This document shows, one piece after another, positions 23,101-38,100 of a DNA stretch of 64,000 nucleotides (positions are counted from its first letter, which is position 1; every line of letters starts with the position of its first letter). Location: assembly GCA_963930645.1 (NCBI GenBank), contig OZ005654.1, positions 35,897,763 to 35,961,762 of the forward strand. Direction: 5' to 3'. Below the pieces are notes generated by a model that made no database searches, was not told where the DNA came from, and saw only the letters and a program-made list of their open reading frames with translations. Origin of the DNA: Salticus scenicus. Its lineage: Eukaryota; Arthropoda; Arachnida; Araneae; Salticidae. Both the position numbers and the translations under genes were made by a program.

Positions 23101-26100
23101 TGTGACTCAAAGGTAAAAACCCTGAAAATTACAGCCTCAAATTAGAAAAGACCCAAAATTTCAAATAATACTCAAAACTATTTAGGCCAGAAACCCTCAG
23201 TCCTTTTACATTTCATTCACATATCACTTGGATAACAAATGAATAACCAATGAAAGCAAAAAATAACTTTATAGGAAATATGAAAATACAGATGGGTTAG
23301 AGTAAAAACCCTGAACTCAAACATCCCTGGATATGGTCAATACTATGAAGAGATGTGCCAATAAGTGTGAAAGTATCATCAACATAACAAGTCCAAAAAG
23401 GGAAAGAAATTTTCTTAAAGAGCATACTTTCAAAATAATGCATGTAAATGTCAGCGAGAACCGAGGAGAGAGGGGGAATGGATTGGTAAACATCCTGATC
23501 AACAAAATTTTCTTTGGAATTAAAAAATAGATTGTGATAAATAAACACAGGTGAGAAAAATTAATGGACTCTTCCCACCTGACGTCAGAGGTCACATGAT
23601 AGAGGAAAAACAAATAGCAGACGAAGTCTTGTTTATCTAGAGCGATTGCTGAAATAACATATTTTCTGTTCTTATTTTTGATCAATCGTATTTAATCTGT
23701 GTTATTTTTTTTTATACATCATCATTTTCAATCCATTTTATATCATTATTCATCATTTTTTGTTTGCTGTATAGATTTACAATCATCATTTAGTTTATAT
23801 TTGTTACTGGTGTTCCTGAAGAACACGTTTAATACTCTGATTTTTGGTACTTAAATCAATGACAGTGCAATATCGTACTACGTAAATCCATTTAGACCAG
23901 TAACTAAGTTAATTAACTTGTTGTAACACCTTTATGTAATTAAATTAAATGAACATTTTAAATTATCATTTTAAAATTTCAAATTATAATCCATAAACAT
24001 ACCACAAGAACAAGCTATTATTTATTGCTAGATCAGTTAATGTAACAGTTACACAAAAACATACAAAAATCGATTCTTACAGGTGAAAATAAATAAACAC
24101 ATAAAGTGTTCTTTAAAAATTATTAAATTTGCAAATACAATTATTCTACTGTTTACAAATGCACAATATTACTTTTATTTTATTTTATATTAAATATTAA
24201 CACTTTTGTTCTTAAGAACAATATTTAATTGAATTCGATTCTCAGAATTCGATTATTTGTTTTCCTCTATCACGTGATTCAGCAGACGACAGTGGGAAGA
24301 GCCCATTAATGTATTAAAAAAAAAGCGAAATGAAACTTTTTTCAAGATAGCAGAGGGCACCACTTATTGGAACATTATATAAAGGGATTTTACATCAAAA
24401 GAAATCATAGTAAGATAAGTGCAAGAACAATTTTGAATGTTTTTCACGAAGTCGATAGAGTACTTGACAGTGTAGATGTTTGCAGAATGAAGGGGAGCAA
24501 AAATTGTGGTAAAAATGTAGCTAACCGATAGGAAGCAGTACCAATATTAGAGGCAGGCAGGCAGGTGAAATGGGCACAAATGCAGTAACCAATACATAGT
24601 TTTTAATTATTATACTTTTTCAACACCAGTTCAGAGGTGTATTTTTCACTGCTAATGATTGCTGTATTTTAAGTTACATATTCTTGTGTTTCCCCCTTCA
24701 CTCCCTAAAATGTAATCAAAATTCCTCAATTTTTGCAGATTTCAACCACATTCCTTGGCCTTTCCATTATTGTAAAATCCCTTTACTTGTCCTGATTTTC
24801 TAAGCCAGTAGCCATACCTATCTATAACTACAAATCTGTACCTTTCATAACACATACCTTGAGAACATAGCTACTATGCATAATTTTCACTTGTTGTTTT
24901 GCTTATGAATTCAGAAATTACCAAAATAATTTCCGAAAAGGTAAAAATAATAATAATATTACAATTATGCTTACCATTTTTTTCAAACACAGGATTTTCA
25001 ACTTCAGGATAAACAATCTTGGAAGGCACTAATATAATAAAATTATTTTAAGAAACAACAAAAACAAGGCAAACCAGATTTAAATCACATTTAGACTTGA
25101 CTAAAAGTATATATCGTTAAACAATTATAAATATTTTATTATTAAACAGAAAAAAAATACATATTTAAATATCCTTACTTACACATTTAATATTACAAAG
25201 TAATACAAATTACAGCTGCTCAACGGAAGAAGGGAAATCAATAATTATAAGATGCCACATTTTAAGCACTATAATATGTAATACAATTTATTCCATATAT
25301 ATACCATAAAATGCATATGTAAAGTCAAATGCTTATGAAAATGGGTTCCAAATCTAAGCACATAAATAAATATCTAGTCCAACAGAAACTTAATTTTGTC
25401 ACTTTCAGAATAGGTAGTTGAAAATTGTAGTTTAATCTGTGTAACTTTACTATGTCTAATGTATACATACTGGACATTTTCTAAAACTCCCATATTATAA
25501 AATAACCAATCATTTCCTGTATCATTGGCCAATGTTTGACCAAAATTAGTATTTCAGTAATAAGTATGATAAGCTTAGCATAAACGGAATGATGATTTAT
25601 TAAGTATCTCTATTATTAACATTTCTACATATAATAATAATAATAATAAATAAATAAAATAAGCTATAAGCACATTTACTGGGAAATGCTGTACTAATAG
25701 AATAGTGAATTGATTAAATGAGTTATTACTGCAGAGTGGCCAATTTCTGTAAGTATACTAAGCACAAGCAAATACATAGCTTTTAAAGTCAAAATGCAAC
25801 TATTAAGCATTTTATTCAACTCATACCAAAAACTGAAATATAAAACTCTCTCCTAAGTTGAATGAGTTCATTAATTTCATTCAACTTAAAAGCATATTAC
25901 TAGATACATTTATATCCAAATTATTTTGCAAAGCCCGCAGAAGGAAATCCAAAATTCAATAACTACAATATGCATACTAAAAAATAAATCACAATCATAC
26001 ACTGTTACAAGAAATATAATATGACAAAATAAAACTTACATTCATCTTTACTAATTTGATTTTCACTATTTTCACTGTCTCCTATGTCTAAAAAAGAAAA

Positions 26101-29100
26101 TAAATACATTAAAAAGCAATAACTATATTGAAAGGTAGGGTTATGAAAGGGAAATGCTTTTACAGAATTAATTTTTTGAAAGACTTTTTTTAAATAAATT
26201 TTATGTGGCTTTATGCGAAAAACAAAAACACTTTATAGTAATCAATAGTTGACATACAATTTTAAGTGGCGCACACACACACACACAAAAAAAAAAATGT
26301 TTCCATATTTTATCAATCATATAGAAGTCTCATATCAATCATATGAAGTAGATTACATTATAAATTTGTATCAAAGAAGAGCATAGATAAGAAAAATATT
26401 TGTTAAAACTCCATATTTTTCAACAGCCAAAAAAATGATAATGCATATAAGCAATATATACAGTGGTGGACATAATTATAAGACACCTATCTAATTTGAC
26501 AAATAGTGAAAGAAAATATTCAGAACTTAAAAATGTTTTATCAAATGTGTCAGAAACAAATTTATTCTGTTATCATATATAATGATATTATAATAATGAT
26601 ATTTTCATACAATTTAATGAAAAAACTTAAAAACATAATGGACAAAATTATAAGACACCAGCTGTTTTTTCCAAATACAGTGGTCAACATAATTAGCAGA
26701 CACTAATGGTCTAAAAGAAAATCCTCTAACATGGATATTCAATATTTGGTGGAGCCGCCATTGTTTTTTATAACATGAAAGATGCAATTCAGCATCGAAT
26801 CTATCAATTCTAACAAAATATTGCAAAACAGTTCTTCCCAAGCACATTTTATAGCATTCTTTAGGTCTTCGACACATATAAACTGCCTCCCATTTCGGTA
26901 AACCGCACAAGCTAAGATCCCCCACAAGTTTTCGGTGGGATTTAAGTCTGGGGAGCGAGAAGGCCACGGGAGAACATTGATGCATTTCTCTGAAAGCCAC
27001 TTTTTTGTTTCGTGTGATGCATGAATCGTCACGTTATCGTGCTGGAAAGTGTAGTTTTCGCCACAAAAAAGTTCACTGTATATGGCTTGATCTTTAAGAA
27101 GATTCTTATACTTTTCAGAATTCATTTTTGAATGCACAAAAACAATATTCGTTTTCCCTTGAACCAAAAAAAACAGCCCAAACCATTACTGAGCCTCCAC
27201 CCATTTGGCGGCTCATTAGTACATGAGGCGATTTCCGTAAATCATGCCAATACTGAAACCCATCAGGACCATCCAGGTTAAACTTTTTTTCATCAGAAAA
27301 TAACACAGAGTACCATTTGGAGGTCCAGGCCATAGTTTGTTTAGCGAAGTTTAGATGCTCCATTTTGTGCCGGCTTAGAAGCGGTGGTTTTTTCTTCAAT
27401 TTTTTATATTTCACATAGGAAGCATTATGCAACACCTTGTGAATGGTTCTCCTTGAACAATTCAGTTTCAAAGCATTTTTAATGCCTGTAGTGGTCATCT
27501 TATTCTTTGTAGCGAGCGAAAGCACATAGCGGCTGTCTCTCGAGGACAAGCAAGGAGTGCGTCCAGATCTTTTAATCACCGATCCATTAATTCCTCTTTT
27601 CAAAACATTTCTAATTTCACATCTAGAGCGCTTAATAACTTTTGAAATATTATTAATTGAAGCACCAGTTCCATTTAATCTCCAAATTTCACGAATTCCA
27701 CTTTCTTTTAATTCTGTACCTCGTGGCATGTTTGTAAATGTGTGAAGTCGGTTATCATCTGCTTTAGTTCACTGCTGACGTCATAACAGCATGCAGAAAA
27801 TTTGCATACTGCACATTATTTTCGAAAAAAAGCAGGTGTTTTAATTAAAATGTTTGGGTGTCTTATAATTTTGTCCATGGTATTTTTAATTTTTTTTTTT
27901 TTATTAAACTCTATAAAAATATCATTTCTGTAAAACAATTACGCGTGATAACAGAATAAATTTATGTTTTTGACGTATTTGATAAAACATTTTTAAGCTC
28001 CGAATCTTTTCTTTCACTATTTTTGTCAAATTAGATAGGTGTCTTATAATTATGTCCACCACTGTATATTAAAAAGGCTTGAGAAAAAGAATAACATAGA
28101 AATTCTTCAAAGTGATTACTTTAAATACATTAAAAGGCATTGATTCATGAAACAATAAGTTTCAATGCTTGTTGTTTCATGATGTTGCTTTGTTGTGGCG
28201 TCCTTAATAATTTTGCACCTCAATTTAATGATTAAGGGTCAACATAATATATACTTTGCAGGAAAATTAACAACAAATGTTTCATTCATCAATATTAAAA
28301 TCAAATTTATAAATTTCCCTTCAAGGTAACTTACTTGCAGAAGAATTCTGTAAATGAGGAACCAAGAGATACCAAACACCTAATCCAAATAGAAGGCCCA
28401 GTCCAAAGGATAAAATCAAAACACCCCACCAAGGAATCATATCAAAACCAAGGTCTGGGGGAGAAAATAGAGTGTTTATTAAAATATTCAATTGCAGAGA
28501 AAGAATATCATGAATCTCAAGTTGAGAAATATCAAAATAAATAAAAGACTATTTATTATACACATTTACTCTAAAATTAATGAAATCGTCTAAATGCTAT
28601 AAAAAATGTTATATATTTCATAGTAAAAAAATATTAGTATACATGCTAATACATTCTTTAAAAACTTTATTTAAGGGCAACAAATGAGATTATTAATAAA
28701 TATCTCATTTACAGCAAATACTTACATTTAGGTCCTTTGTGAACAGCAGAAAATACATTTATACAAATGGTAAAACCCCAGAAAAATGGAAGAGAAATAT
28801 ATCCTCGCTCCAAGGAATTATCCTGCATAGAAACATAACTTAAATACTGAGTAATTACAATCAAAGCATCTCTACTCACAGACTTTAGACATAACAAACA
28901 CACACAAACAAAATAAAAAGAGACATAGCAAGAGACACAAAATTATTTACTGTGGATTCATCAACATAACAGTTTTATTAATAATTTTAATGAAAGCAAA
29001 AAACAATAGTAGCAGGGCTTGAAATTAACAGTGGTCTGTTGGTCCAAGAGCACAAAATCATTCAATGGACCAATAAAGTATAAATTATTTTATAATGGTC

Positions 29101-32100
29101 TACCAGAGAAATAAGGTTTTTCAGTTCTTTTTTTTTTTTTTTTTCAAAAATTGCCTATGAATCTTTCACAGAATACAGTATGTTACAACATTAGTAAGTG
29201 TACTTCATTACAATTATTAATATTACATATTCTTTGTAATTTTTCATTTAATTTCACTTTAAAAACATTTCTTTTCAATTTTAATACTTAATATATAGTA
29301 CTTTATGTATGATGAATATGTGACATTTAACCTTTTTATTAAAACAAACATTTTTGATTTAAATTAGACTTCATTTGTATTTTTAAATTAATTACAAACA
29401 AATGTATTTATTTCTCATATTTATCATGCAAATTCATTTTTCTTACAAAGTTGTAAGTATTTTTTTTTAAACCTAATATAATGGGCGAATGGACCTGTGA
29501 AAATGTGTAGGGACCAGTAAAATCTTAAAATCTCTGGTCCTGTAGACCAGTGACTTATTTTTCTTAATTTCAATCCCTGATAATTGTAACAAATTTTTGT
29601 TTTGTAGTGAAACATAAGAAAAAATGAAATGAATATATCTGAATGAAGCATATCCATGCAATAATTTAATAAAAGCTTCCAATTTCATAACTTCAGATTT
29701 GCATTAGCTAAAATACTTTGAAAATACTCTAACTCCATGATTATCATAAGGGAAATAAAAACTTGTTACAGAGAAACTTTTGCTATAGGGAAAAAATTGT
29801 TTCTTTATTACGGGCTGAATGTACATTTACCAATTAATAAAATAAAATAATATTATACATATATTGTACCAGTGTCTTTTAAACAGTTTCTTATTTAGAG
29901 CAGGAATGAAATACATTCTCAAAGCAGTCCTTGATGTCTTTTGGGTTGGACAGACCTTATCTATATAATTGCACATACACACATACCAAGTTTTTCTGAA
30001 ATCCATAAATCCAGAAATAATTTCAGTGAGAATAAAGTCACCACACTTTAAACTGATATGTGAAGCAGAAAAACACAGTGCATTTGTGGATAGATTTAGA
30101 GACCTAGACCTTTCACAGAACTGATTTGTGAAAAAAAAAAAAAAAAAAAAATCTGGAGTGACTCCACTCGACTTTCCGAACATTGAGTAATTAACAGTTT
30201 TGTAGATAAAGTAAAGAAAGAGTAGTTGTTAAACAAACAAAAGAGAAAAAACCATAATAGAGTGTTTGAGTATTTTTCTCCATCTATTACACGTTGTTTT
30301 ATTTAACGCTACTGAACTTTGAGCCCATAGATCATAATGACAAAGAAATTTTCGTTGTGTCCCTGTAAAAACCTATAAATGTTAGATTCACCAAAATGCT
30401 TATAGTTAGTGCAACAGTGTTTTATAATACTCATATAAATTTTCAGCTGAATTCAATAAGGCGTTTAGATGCTATCGTACTTTTAAAAATTTAGTCCCAT
30501 AGGCCATAATGATAAAGAATTTTTCTTTGTGTCCCTGTAAAAAAACTGTAAGTGCTAGATTCACCAAAATCTATACAGTTAGTTCAACTGTGATCTATAA
30601 CATGTGTACAATTTTTTTGCTCGGATTAATAAGGCGTTTAGACACTATCACATTTTTAAAAATTTGGCCCCATAGGCATAATGATAAAGAATTTTTCTTT
30701 GTGTCCCTGTAAAAAAACTATAAGTGCTAGATTCTCCAAAATCTATACAGATTGAGTATTTGTGATCTATAATATGTGTATAAAATTTTTGCTCAATTGA
30801 ATAAGGCGTTTAGATGCTATCGCACTTTTAAGATTTTGCTCCCATAGGCCATAATGATAAAGAATTTTTCTTTGTGTCCCTGTAAAAAAACTATAAGTGC
30901 TAGATTCACCAAAATCTATAGGGTTCGTACTATGGTGACTTACAATATGCGTACCAACTTTCAGGTTAATCGAACGAAGCGTTTAGACGCTAGCGTGTTC
31001 ACCCACAGACATACACACATACATATATCATCGTAAAAATAGTGAAAACGGACTCAGGGCACCTCAAAACGTATAGAAACATCAAAATCTCGAATTCGGA
31101 TTTTTGACATGATTACAATACTTTCCTCACTACAGTGTTCGGAAAGTAAAAAAAAAAAAAAAATCTGGTGTGAAACAACTACACGACTTCCATTACCCAC
31201 TATTACACGTATTATATGCATTTTTTTGAATTCTCCAGTAAGAGAAACTTGATACACGTACAAAGACATAAAATAGAGTTTACATAGCAAGTTAAAAAAT
31301 AACAAAAGAAAAAAAAAAAAAAAGAAAGTTATTTTTTTAAACACCAATTTTTGAGATCTAAAACAGAACTACCTAATCAGAATGACTGTTAATATTCCTG
31401 TAATAACCACATAATACATGAGAAAGGGTATCTAAAATGGATTAATGAAACAATTTTCAAGAAAATCGTTAGAGCCATTCTTGAGATACAAACTTTTACT
31501 AAAACTTGGTATACTCAATTATTGACCAGAAAACAATAATTACATACAAAAGGATATTTAAAAGGAAGTTAATACGGCGAGTTTGAAAAAATCCGTACAG
31601 CTGTTTTTAAAGGAACGCACTTGCGAGACCTGAAATTGAGTTATTTATACAGGATGTCTATCAATTTTCCTGAACTAATCAACTATATGATTCGAAAGGG
31701 CATCTAATAGAGTGTTTACGTAGCAACTTTGAAGAAAATTGTTAGAGCCATTTTTGAGATATGGACTTACGGTCCCATTTTTGGTTTCTGATGACCCACT
31801 TCTGTTTTTCCAATTTTCACCAAAATTTGAAAAATTCATCTGTACACCAGACCTGTATCAGATGTGAAGTTTCGTAGTTCTATCTTTATTAGTTTTGGAG
31901 GTATGATAGCTAGAAGATTCCATACATATATACACACACTAACCAATTGCTGAAGACTATTTTTTGGACTCAGGAGGCCTTAAAACATGTAAATAAAGTG
32001 AAAACTCGACATCAAACTTTTGGACCAAATAAAACTGTAGGAATTTTCAATGCATGTTTCCTCATATCATTCGTTAACTAGCGCACACCTGTCAGGACGT

Positions 32101-35100
32101 CAGATGTGACATAACTGTATTACGTAATCAACAGAAGAGCGGTGCTTGCTTCGCTCCTCAAAGAGAGGTTTATATGAGTCTGTACAAGAAAGCTGTGCTA
32201 AGCGTGCGGCATAGAAATGCCAGCATTATATTATTCTTTTCTATATTATTAAATGTTATTGTGACTGTTTAAAAGACTCTGCATTTTACTCTGTGGTCCC
32301 ATTTAAACCAACAATGGTTATGGGCCCAGAGACACACACACATCTTACTGCGAACTTTTTAAAAATTTAAATTAACATTCACTGAAACGAAAGTGCGACT
32401 TACTGTTAAGCCTAAGTGCTGAAATCGAAAGTGCATGTGAACTGACTTTTGATTCTGTTTTTATAACGAAGCTATTATAGCTGATTAAATATGTCGCAAA
32501 TATTAAATATAGAAAAGTTATCAAAAAGTAATTTTGACACATGGAAGCTGCAGATAGAAGCTGTCTTAATCAAAAATGATCACTGGACTTATGCTAACGG
32601 AACGAAAATTAAGCCCGATGAAGGTGCCGAAGACGAAGAAAAATGGCTCGAAAATGATCACAAAGCAAGAGCAGATTTAATCCTCGCAATCAATCCAAGT
32701 GAATTGTGTCATATTAAACATTGTACCACCTCAAGTATGGAATAAATTAAAAGAAGTTTACGAATCGAGAGGACCGGCAAAGAAAGCCACCCTATTGAAG
32801 CAGCTACTCTTTAAGAAAATGACCGATATTGAAAATATGTCCGATCACCTCAATATTTTCTTTGATATAGTGGACAAGCTAAAAGAAATGGACATTCAAG
32901 TAGCGGAAGATTTATTATCAATTTTGCTCCTGTATAGTATCCCGGACAGCAATGAAAATTTTAGATGCGCTATCAAAGCAAGAGATGAATTGCCACAGCC
33001 TGAAGCTCTAAAAATTAAAATGATGGAAGAATATGAATCAAGAAAAAATAAAAAGCATCAAGAATCGTCAAATGCGTATTTTACGACTCACAAGAAAAAT
33101 CTTCCTGAAAAGAACAAAAGAGAAATCTTAAAGCCTGTACAGAACAAGAACACGTATGGAGAGAGAAATTATGCAATCTTTAAGCGCAATTATTGTTCAA
33201 AAGTAGGGCATAAAGCCTCAGAATGCCGAAAGAAGACGTCAGACAGAAAATTCACTTCATCGAATAAATACAAAGAAAGATCTTTTATGGTTGAAGACAG
33301 CACAGAATTTACGATGCCTGCCAGTAACTCTTTCTAAGAACATTCCGAGTGGTGTCTTGACAGCGGCTCAACATCGCATATGGCTCATGACAAGAATTTG
33401 TTTACAAAATTCGAACCAAGAAGTGGCTTATCTATAAAATTAGCCGTAGATGAAACAGCGGAGATCACAGGTGTTGAAACAGTCAAATTAAAAGTTCCCG
33501 GTAATCACGGCGTAACTAATTTAAAGTTAACAAATGTTTTGTGCGTTCCAAAATTAAAATGCAATTTAATGTCTATGTCAAAAGCTACTGCAAACAACTG
33601 CCGAGTTGTATTTTCCGAAAAAGGTGCGAAAATTACTGAGCAGGACAGCTCTCCGATTATAAGTGCTACAAGAAAAGGTGATTTATTTTTTTTTTCAGCC
33701 GCAGGTGGATACAGCTGCAGCAAGTCAGGTTAACAACTTTCATAAATGACATTTAAAATTTGGACATTTAAATGAAAAAGATTTAAAATTATTAAAATCT
33801 TAAAATATGTTAAGAGATTTAAATTTTAATGAAAAAGATTCTTTAAAAGATTGTAAAGTATGCATTCAGTCTAAACAAACTGTGAGACCATTTTGTAAAG
33901 AAAACAAATTTCATAGTAATGAATTATTAGAAGTAGTTTATTCTGATTTATGTGGCCCTATAAATGTTAAATCCCATGGCAGATCACGTTACTTTATTAC
34001 TTTTTTGGATGATAAATCTCGTTACATTGAAGTAAATTTTCTAAAAACAAAAGATGAAGCTAAGTACGCGTTCAGGAGATATAAAGCGGCAGTCGAAAAT
34101 CGATTAGGAAAAAAAATTTAAATACTGCATACTGATAATGGTTTGGAATATTGTGGTGAGGAATTCAATAAATATATTGAAGAATGCGGTATCAAATGTG
34201 AATATTTATCTCTGATGACGCCTCAGCAAAATTCTAGAATTGAAAGACAAAATCGTACATTATGCGAAATGGCGAGGTGTTTATTAATGCAATCAAACCT
34301 TCCAAATACATTCTGGGCTGAAGCAGTTAATTGCGCTGCATATATTAGAAACAGGTGTCCCACTAAAGGAATTAAAGACAATAAAACTCCTTTTGAATTG
34401 TTTTTTGGTTATAAGCCAACCGATAATTATTTTAAAATTTTCGGGCAGAAATGTTTTGTTCTAAATAAAAAATCAAAAGGGAAATTTGAACCAAGATCGC
34501 GGGAACATATATTCGTTGGCTATTCAAATGAATCACGCGCTTACAGATTATGGAATAAGGATACCAGAAAAATTGTCACAAGTCGTGATGTTCGATTTAT
34601 AGACGAGTTTCAAACAAATGATTCAGCCACTACTGATCAATTAGAATTAATTTTTCTGTCTGAGAATAAATGCAATGATTGTAATATTAAAAATGAAACT
34701 CCCTTCCCTATCCCTACTCAAAGCGCAGACATCCACAGTGATCAAAGGGGGAACTGCAGATCGATTTCCACCCCCTCGCAAACAGAAAACGCAAATGGAG
34801 AAAGTTTCTCTTTTTCGAAAGGGGGGGAAACGAGCGACTCTCTTTCCAAAGGGGGGAACATGGAAGGTATGAGTGGAGTGGGGAAGAGTGCTGACGGTAA
34901 ATGTAAACAAGAGGAAGGGATTGACAGAAACAATCCTCCTTTTAAACGTGGTCCAGGCCGACCTAGAAAAATTAAAAGTTGGAATTTTCAAAAGTCTCGT
35001 AAGGAATATATTATAGATACAAAATATAAAGATGAAACTTCTCAATTAGCTGATAACTCATTTACTGAAATTAATCCCGACGTAATCCATGCGCTAAATG

Positions 35101-38100
35101 GACATTATGCTAAAAATTGGGAGAATGAGATGAAATTAGAATATGATTCTTTAGTTAAACAAAACACTTGGGAAATTGTAGATAGACCAAAAAATAAAAA
35201 GGTAATTGGGTATAAATGGGTTTTAAAAACAAAATTCAAACCAGATGGTCAAATTGAAAAATTTAAGGCCAGATTAGTTGCCAAAGGGTGTTCACAGAAA
35301 CAAGGTATAGATTTTGAGGAAAATTTTTCACCAGTAGCCAGATTAAGTTCTATAAGAACTGCAATTGCGTATGCTATTCAAAATGGTTTCACAGCATACC
35401 AGTTAGATTTCATTATGGCATATGTTAACAGCGATTTAAATGAAGAAATTTTTATGGAGCTTCCTGAATTTTTTGAAAATGATATACATGAAAATAAAGT
35501 GTGTTTATCAAAAAAATATTTGTATGGACTTAAACAGTCAGGAAGACAGTGGTTTAAGAAATTAGATGAGAAATTAAGAAAAATGAAATTTAACCCTTTG
35601 AATTCCGACAAATGTGTCTATTACTCAAAATATCCTTTTGATGCTATTATAATCGTCTATGTCGACGATTTAATTTGTCTCACTAAAAGTGAAGAGCACT
35701 ATTTTGATATTAGAAATAAATTAGCAGAATCTTTCAAAATGAAAGATATGGGCCTTTTGCATTATTGCTTAGGCATTGAATTTAATCAAGATAGGGACAG
35801 CATCACTATAACACGAAAGAAATACATTGAAGATTTATTAAATAAATTTAATATGGAAGATTCTAGAGTGGTGAATACACCTTTAGATAACAGTGTAAAA
35901 TTAACTAAACAAATGTGTCCAAATACAGAAGAAGAGAAATCATACATGTCAAAAATTCCTTATAGACAATTAATTGGTTCTCTTATGTATCTGCCGGTTG
36001 CTACCACACCAGATATCACCCATGCTGTAAATTATTTAAGTCAGTTTAATAACAATTCAGGAAAACCTCACTGGATAGTTGCTAAAAGAATACTAAAGTA
36101 TCTCAATGGAACTAGAAATTTAGGAATTGTTTATTACAGAGACAATAAACCATTAACAGCATTTGTTGATGCCGATTGGGCATCTGATATAAATGATAGA
36201 AAATCATATACAGGATATGTCTTTAAGTATGCCGGTGGACCTATTCAGTGGCACACCCAGAATTTCTGTCTGGAGGGCTGAAGAATATTTGGGTCCTGTA
36301 GTACTGTAAATAGGTTTAAGGGTATATACGCACACATACATATAGTAAAGAATCTGCTTTAAGTATTTCTTTTGAAATAAGTAAACGAATGAATGAAATT
36401 GAATTTAAGTTGAAAAGTGCAATCAAGGAATTTATATCAGTATATAACCTGGTAAGTTACAGTAGTTCGGTCAGTTGCGGTTGGCACTGAGCTTGTAAAC
36501 ATAAAGTTGTCTGTTCATCTATGATTTAAAAAAAAATATTGTGTACAATATGACAAGCTAGTGAGCACAAAATGCGTCCGAAATAAAATGCCCTCCCCCC
36601 CCCCCCATATTTCTATTGCAAATAAAATTTGATCAAATTTAATACTCTTTTGCGTTGCTTCACATGCATATGCAGTAATACTTAAATAATTAAAAAGTTA
36701 TTATAATTATAGCCAAATAAAAGTTACAGTTGTGATATGTAGGAATTATAACAGAATTTCAGTGTAAATTTTTACGTGGCTATTTTTATTTAATTATCTG
36801 GAGTATTGGGGTGATGCTTCTAGGTTTGGTTAACAGAAACAAGTTGGGCGCGTAGTATTCGTGGGTGTTAGTCAACACAGCAAGTAGGGGGCAGAAAGAA
36901 CCTCTTAATATCCTAAAACATTAATTCTATTCCAATATATAATATATTACTTAGAATTTTAATTTGTTCAGTTAGCAAATATTTCAAGCGTTAACTTTCT
37001 GAGTTCATTACAGGATATTGTATTCCAGTATAATATTTATATATACCGGGTGATCCAAAAGTCAGGACAAACTTTAAAAATGAATAATTCGAAAACGAAT
37101 CAAGATACAAAGATACAGTTTGCACCAAACGGATGAAAAAGAAGCCGGGTTTTGTGTGGCAAAGGAAAAAAATTAGTTCTGTTGGCGACCAACAGATGGC
37201 GCTATAGTGTTTTATTTCACCAAAAGATAATTTACAAATGAAAAAAAAAATGTTGACAACTTACAAGTCAGCTTAATTACAGTTAATTAGTACTACTACA
37301 GTAACTGTTCAATTTCCATCATTCAGAAGTACAGCTGTGAGATGATTCACCACATCGTTCACAGCATTTAGTAGCATTTCTTGTGTTATGGCAGACACAT
37401 TTTGGCGGATGACATCTTTCAGTGCTGCTAGTGATGCCAGTTGGTCGCGGTACACTTTTGACTACCAAGAATCCCCACAGCCAAAAGTCACAGGGTGTCA
37501 GATCGGGAGATCTTGGAGGCCATGCATGATTAAAGTAGCGACTGAGAATGCGATATTTCGATGCATATAAGCTTCGACTACCATTACCTGCTGTAGTTGT
37601 TCCTTTTTATGTCGTTTGTTGCTTTGCATAATCCTGCATCAGAAATACGACAGCGACATCTCTTGTTCGCCAACAGAACTATTTTTTTTTTCGTTGCCAA
37701 ACAAAACCCGGCTTCTTTTCCATCCGTTTGGTGCAAACCGTATCTTTGTATCTTGATTCGTTTTCGAATTATTCATTTTTTAAATTTGTCCTGACTTTTG
37801 GATCACCCGGTATTATGAAATTTGAATTTTTATAACAGGAAAAAATTGCATTATCCAAAAATGGAGCTTAGATCTCAGTAACATCAGAGGCAAATATGAA
37901 AACTGTGCATGGGCCCTACTATATGTTCTACTTACCATGATTTAAAAAAAAAAAAAAAAAATAATAATAATAATAAGTGACCCCATCCTCAGAAGCATCT
38001 GTAAAATATCTTAACGTATTATTATCGGGTATTTTCCTATTTTGAACAGTAAATTACGCCTTTTGGCATTCCTCTAAATCGTTATATTTTTAGAGAAATA

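Larger units (their letters stand above)
21600..24600 (-). mobile_element. Second Penelope-like remnant, minus strand, in intron 8
   Basis: Read on the minus strand, RT upstream sequence lies near 24300-24560 (SFDVKSLY-type motif A), the RT core at 23548-23297 and a GIY-YIG segment at 22247-21975. This is the Penelope order. It is more diverged from the copy at 1-3640 than two copies of one family would be (the GIY-YIG part reads CQCGLSYIGQTKHSLKFCV), so it represents a different lineage. Two MITE insertions split it. Outer boundaries are approximate. Confidence 0.75.

Noticed and set aside
28335..28544. Plus-strand frame of 69 aa
   Set aside because: Antisense of SLC20 exon 6; no motif of its own.
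30509..31036. Repeated short peptides MIKNFSLCPCKKT as a gene family
   Set aside because: They arise from the module repeat; the frame is not kept between units and no start context or conservation is evident.
34647..35045. Minus-strand frame of 132 aa inside copia
   Set aside because: Antisense of the long copia Pol frame, which has clear integrase and RT motifs.
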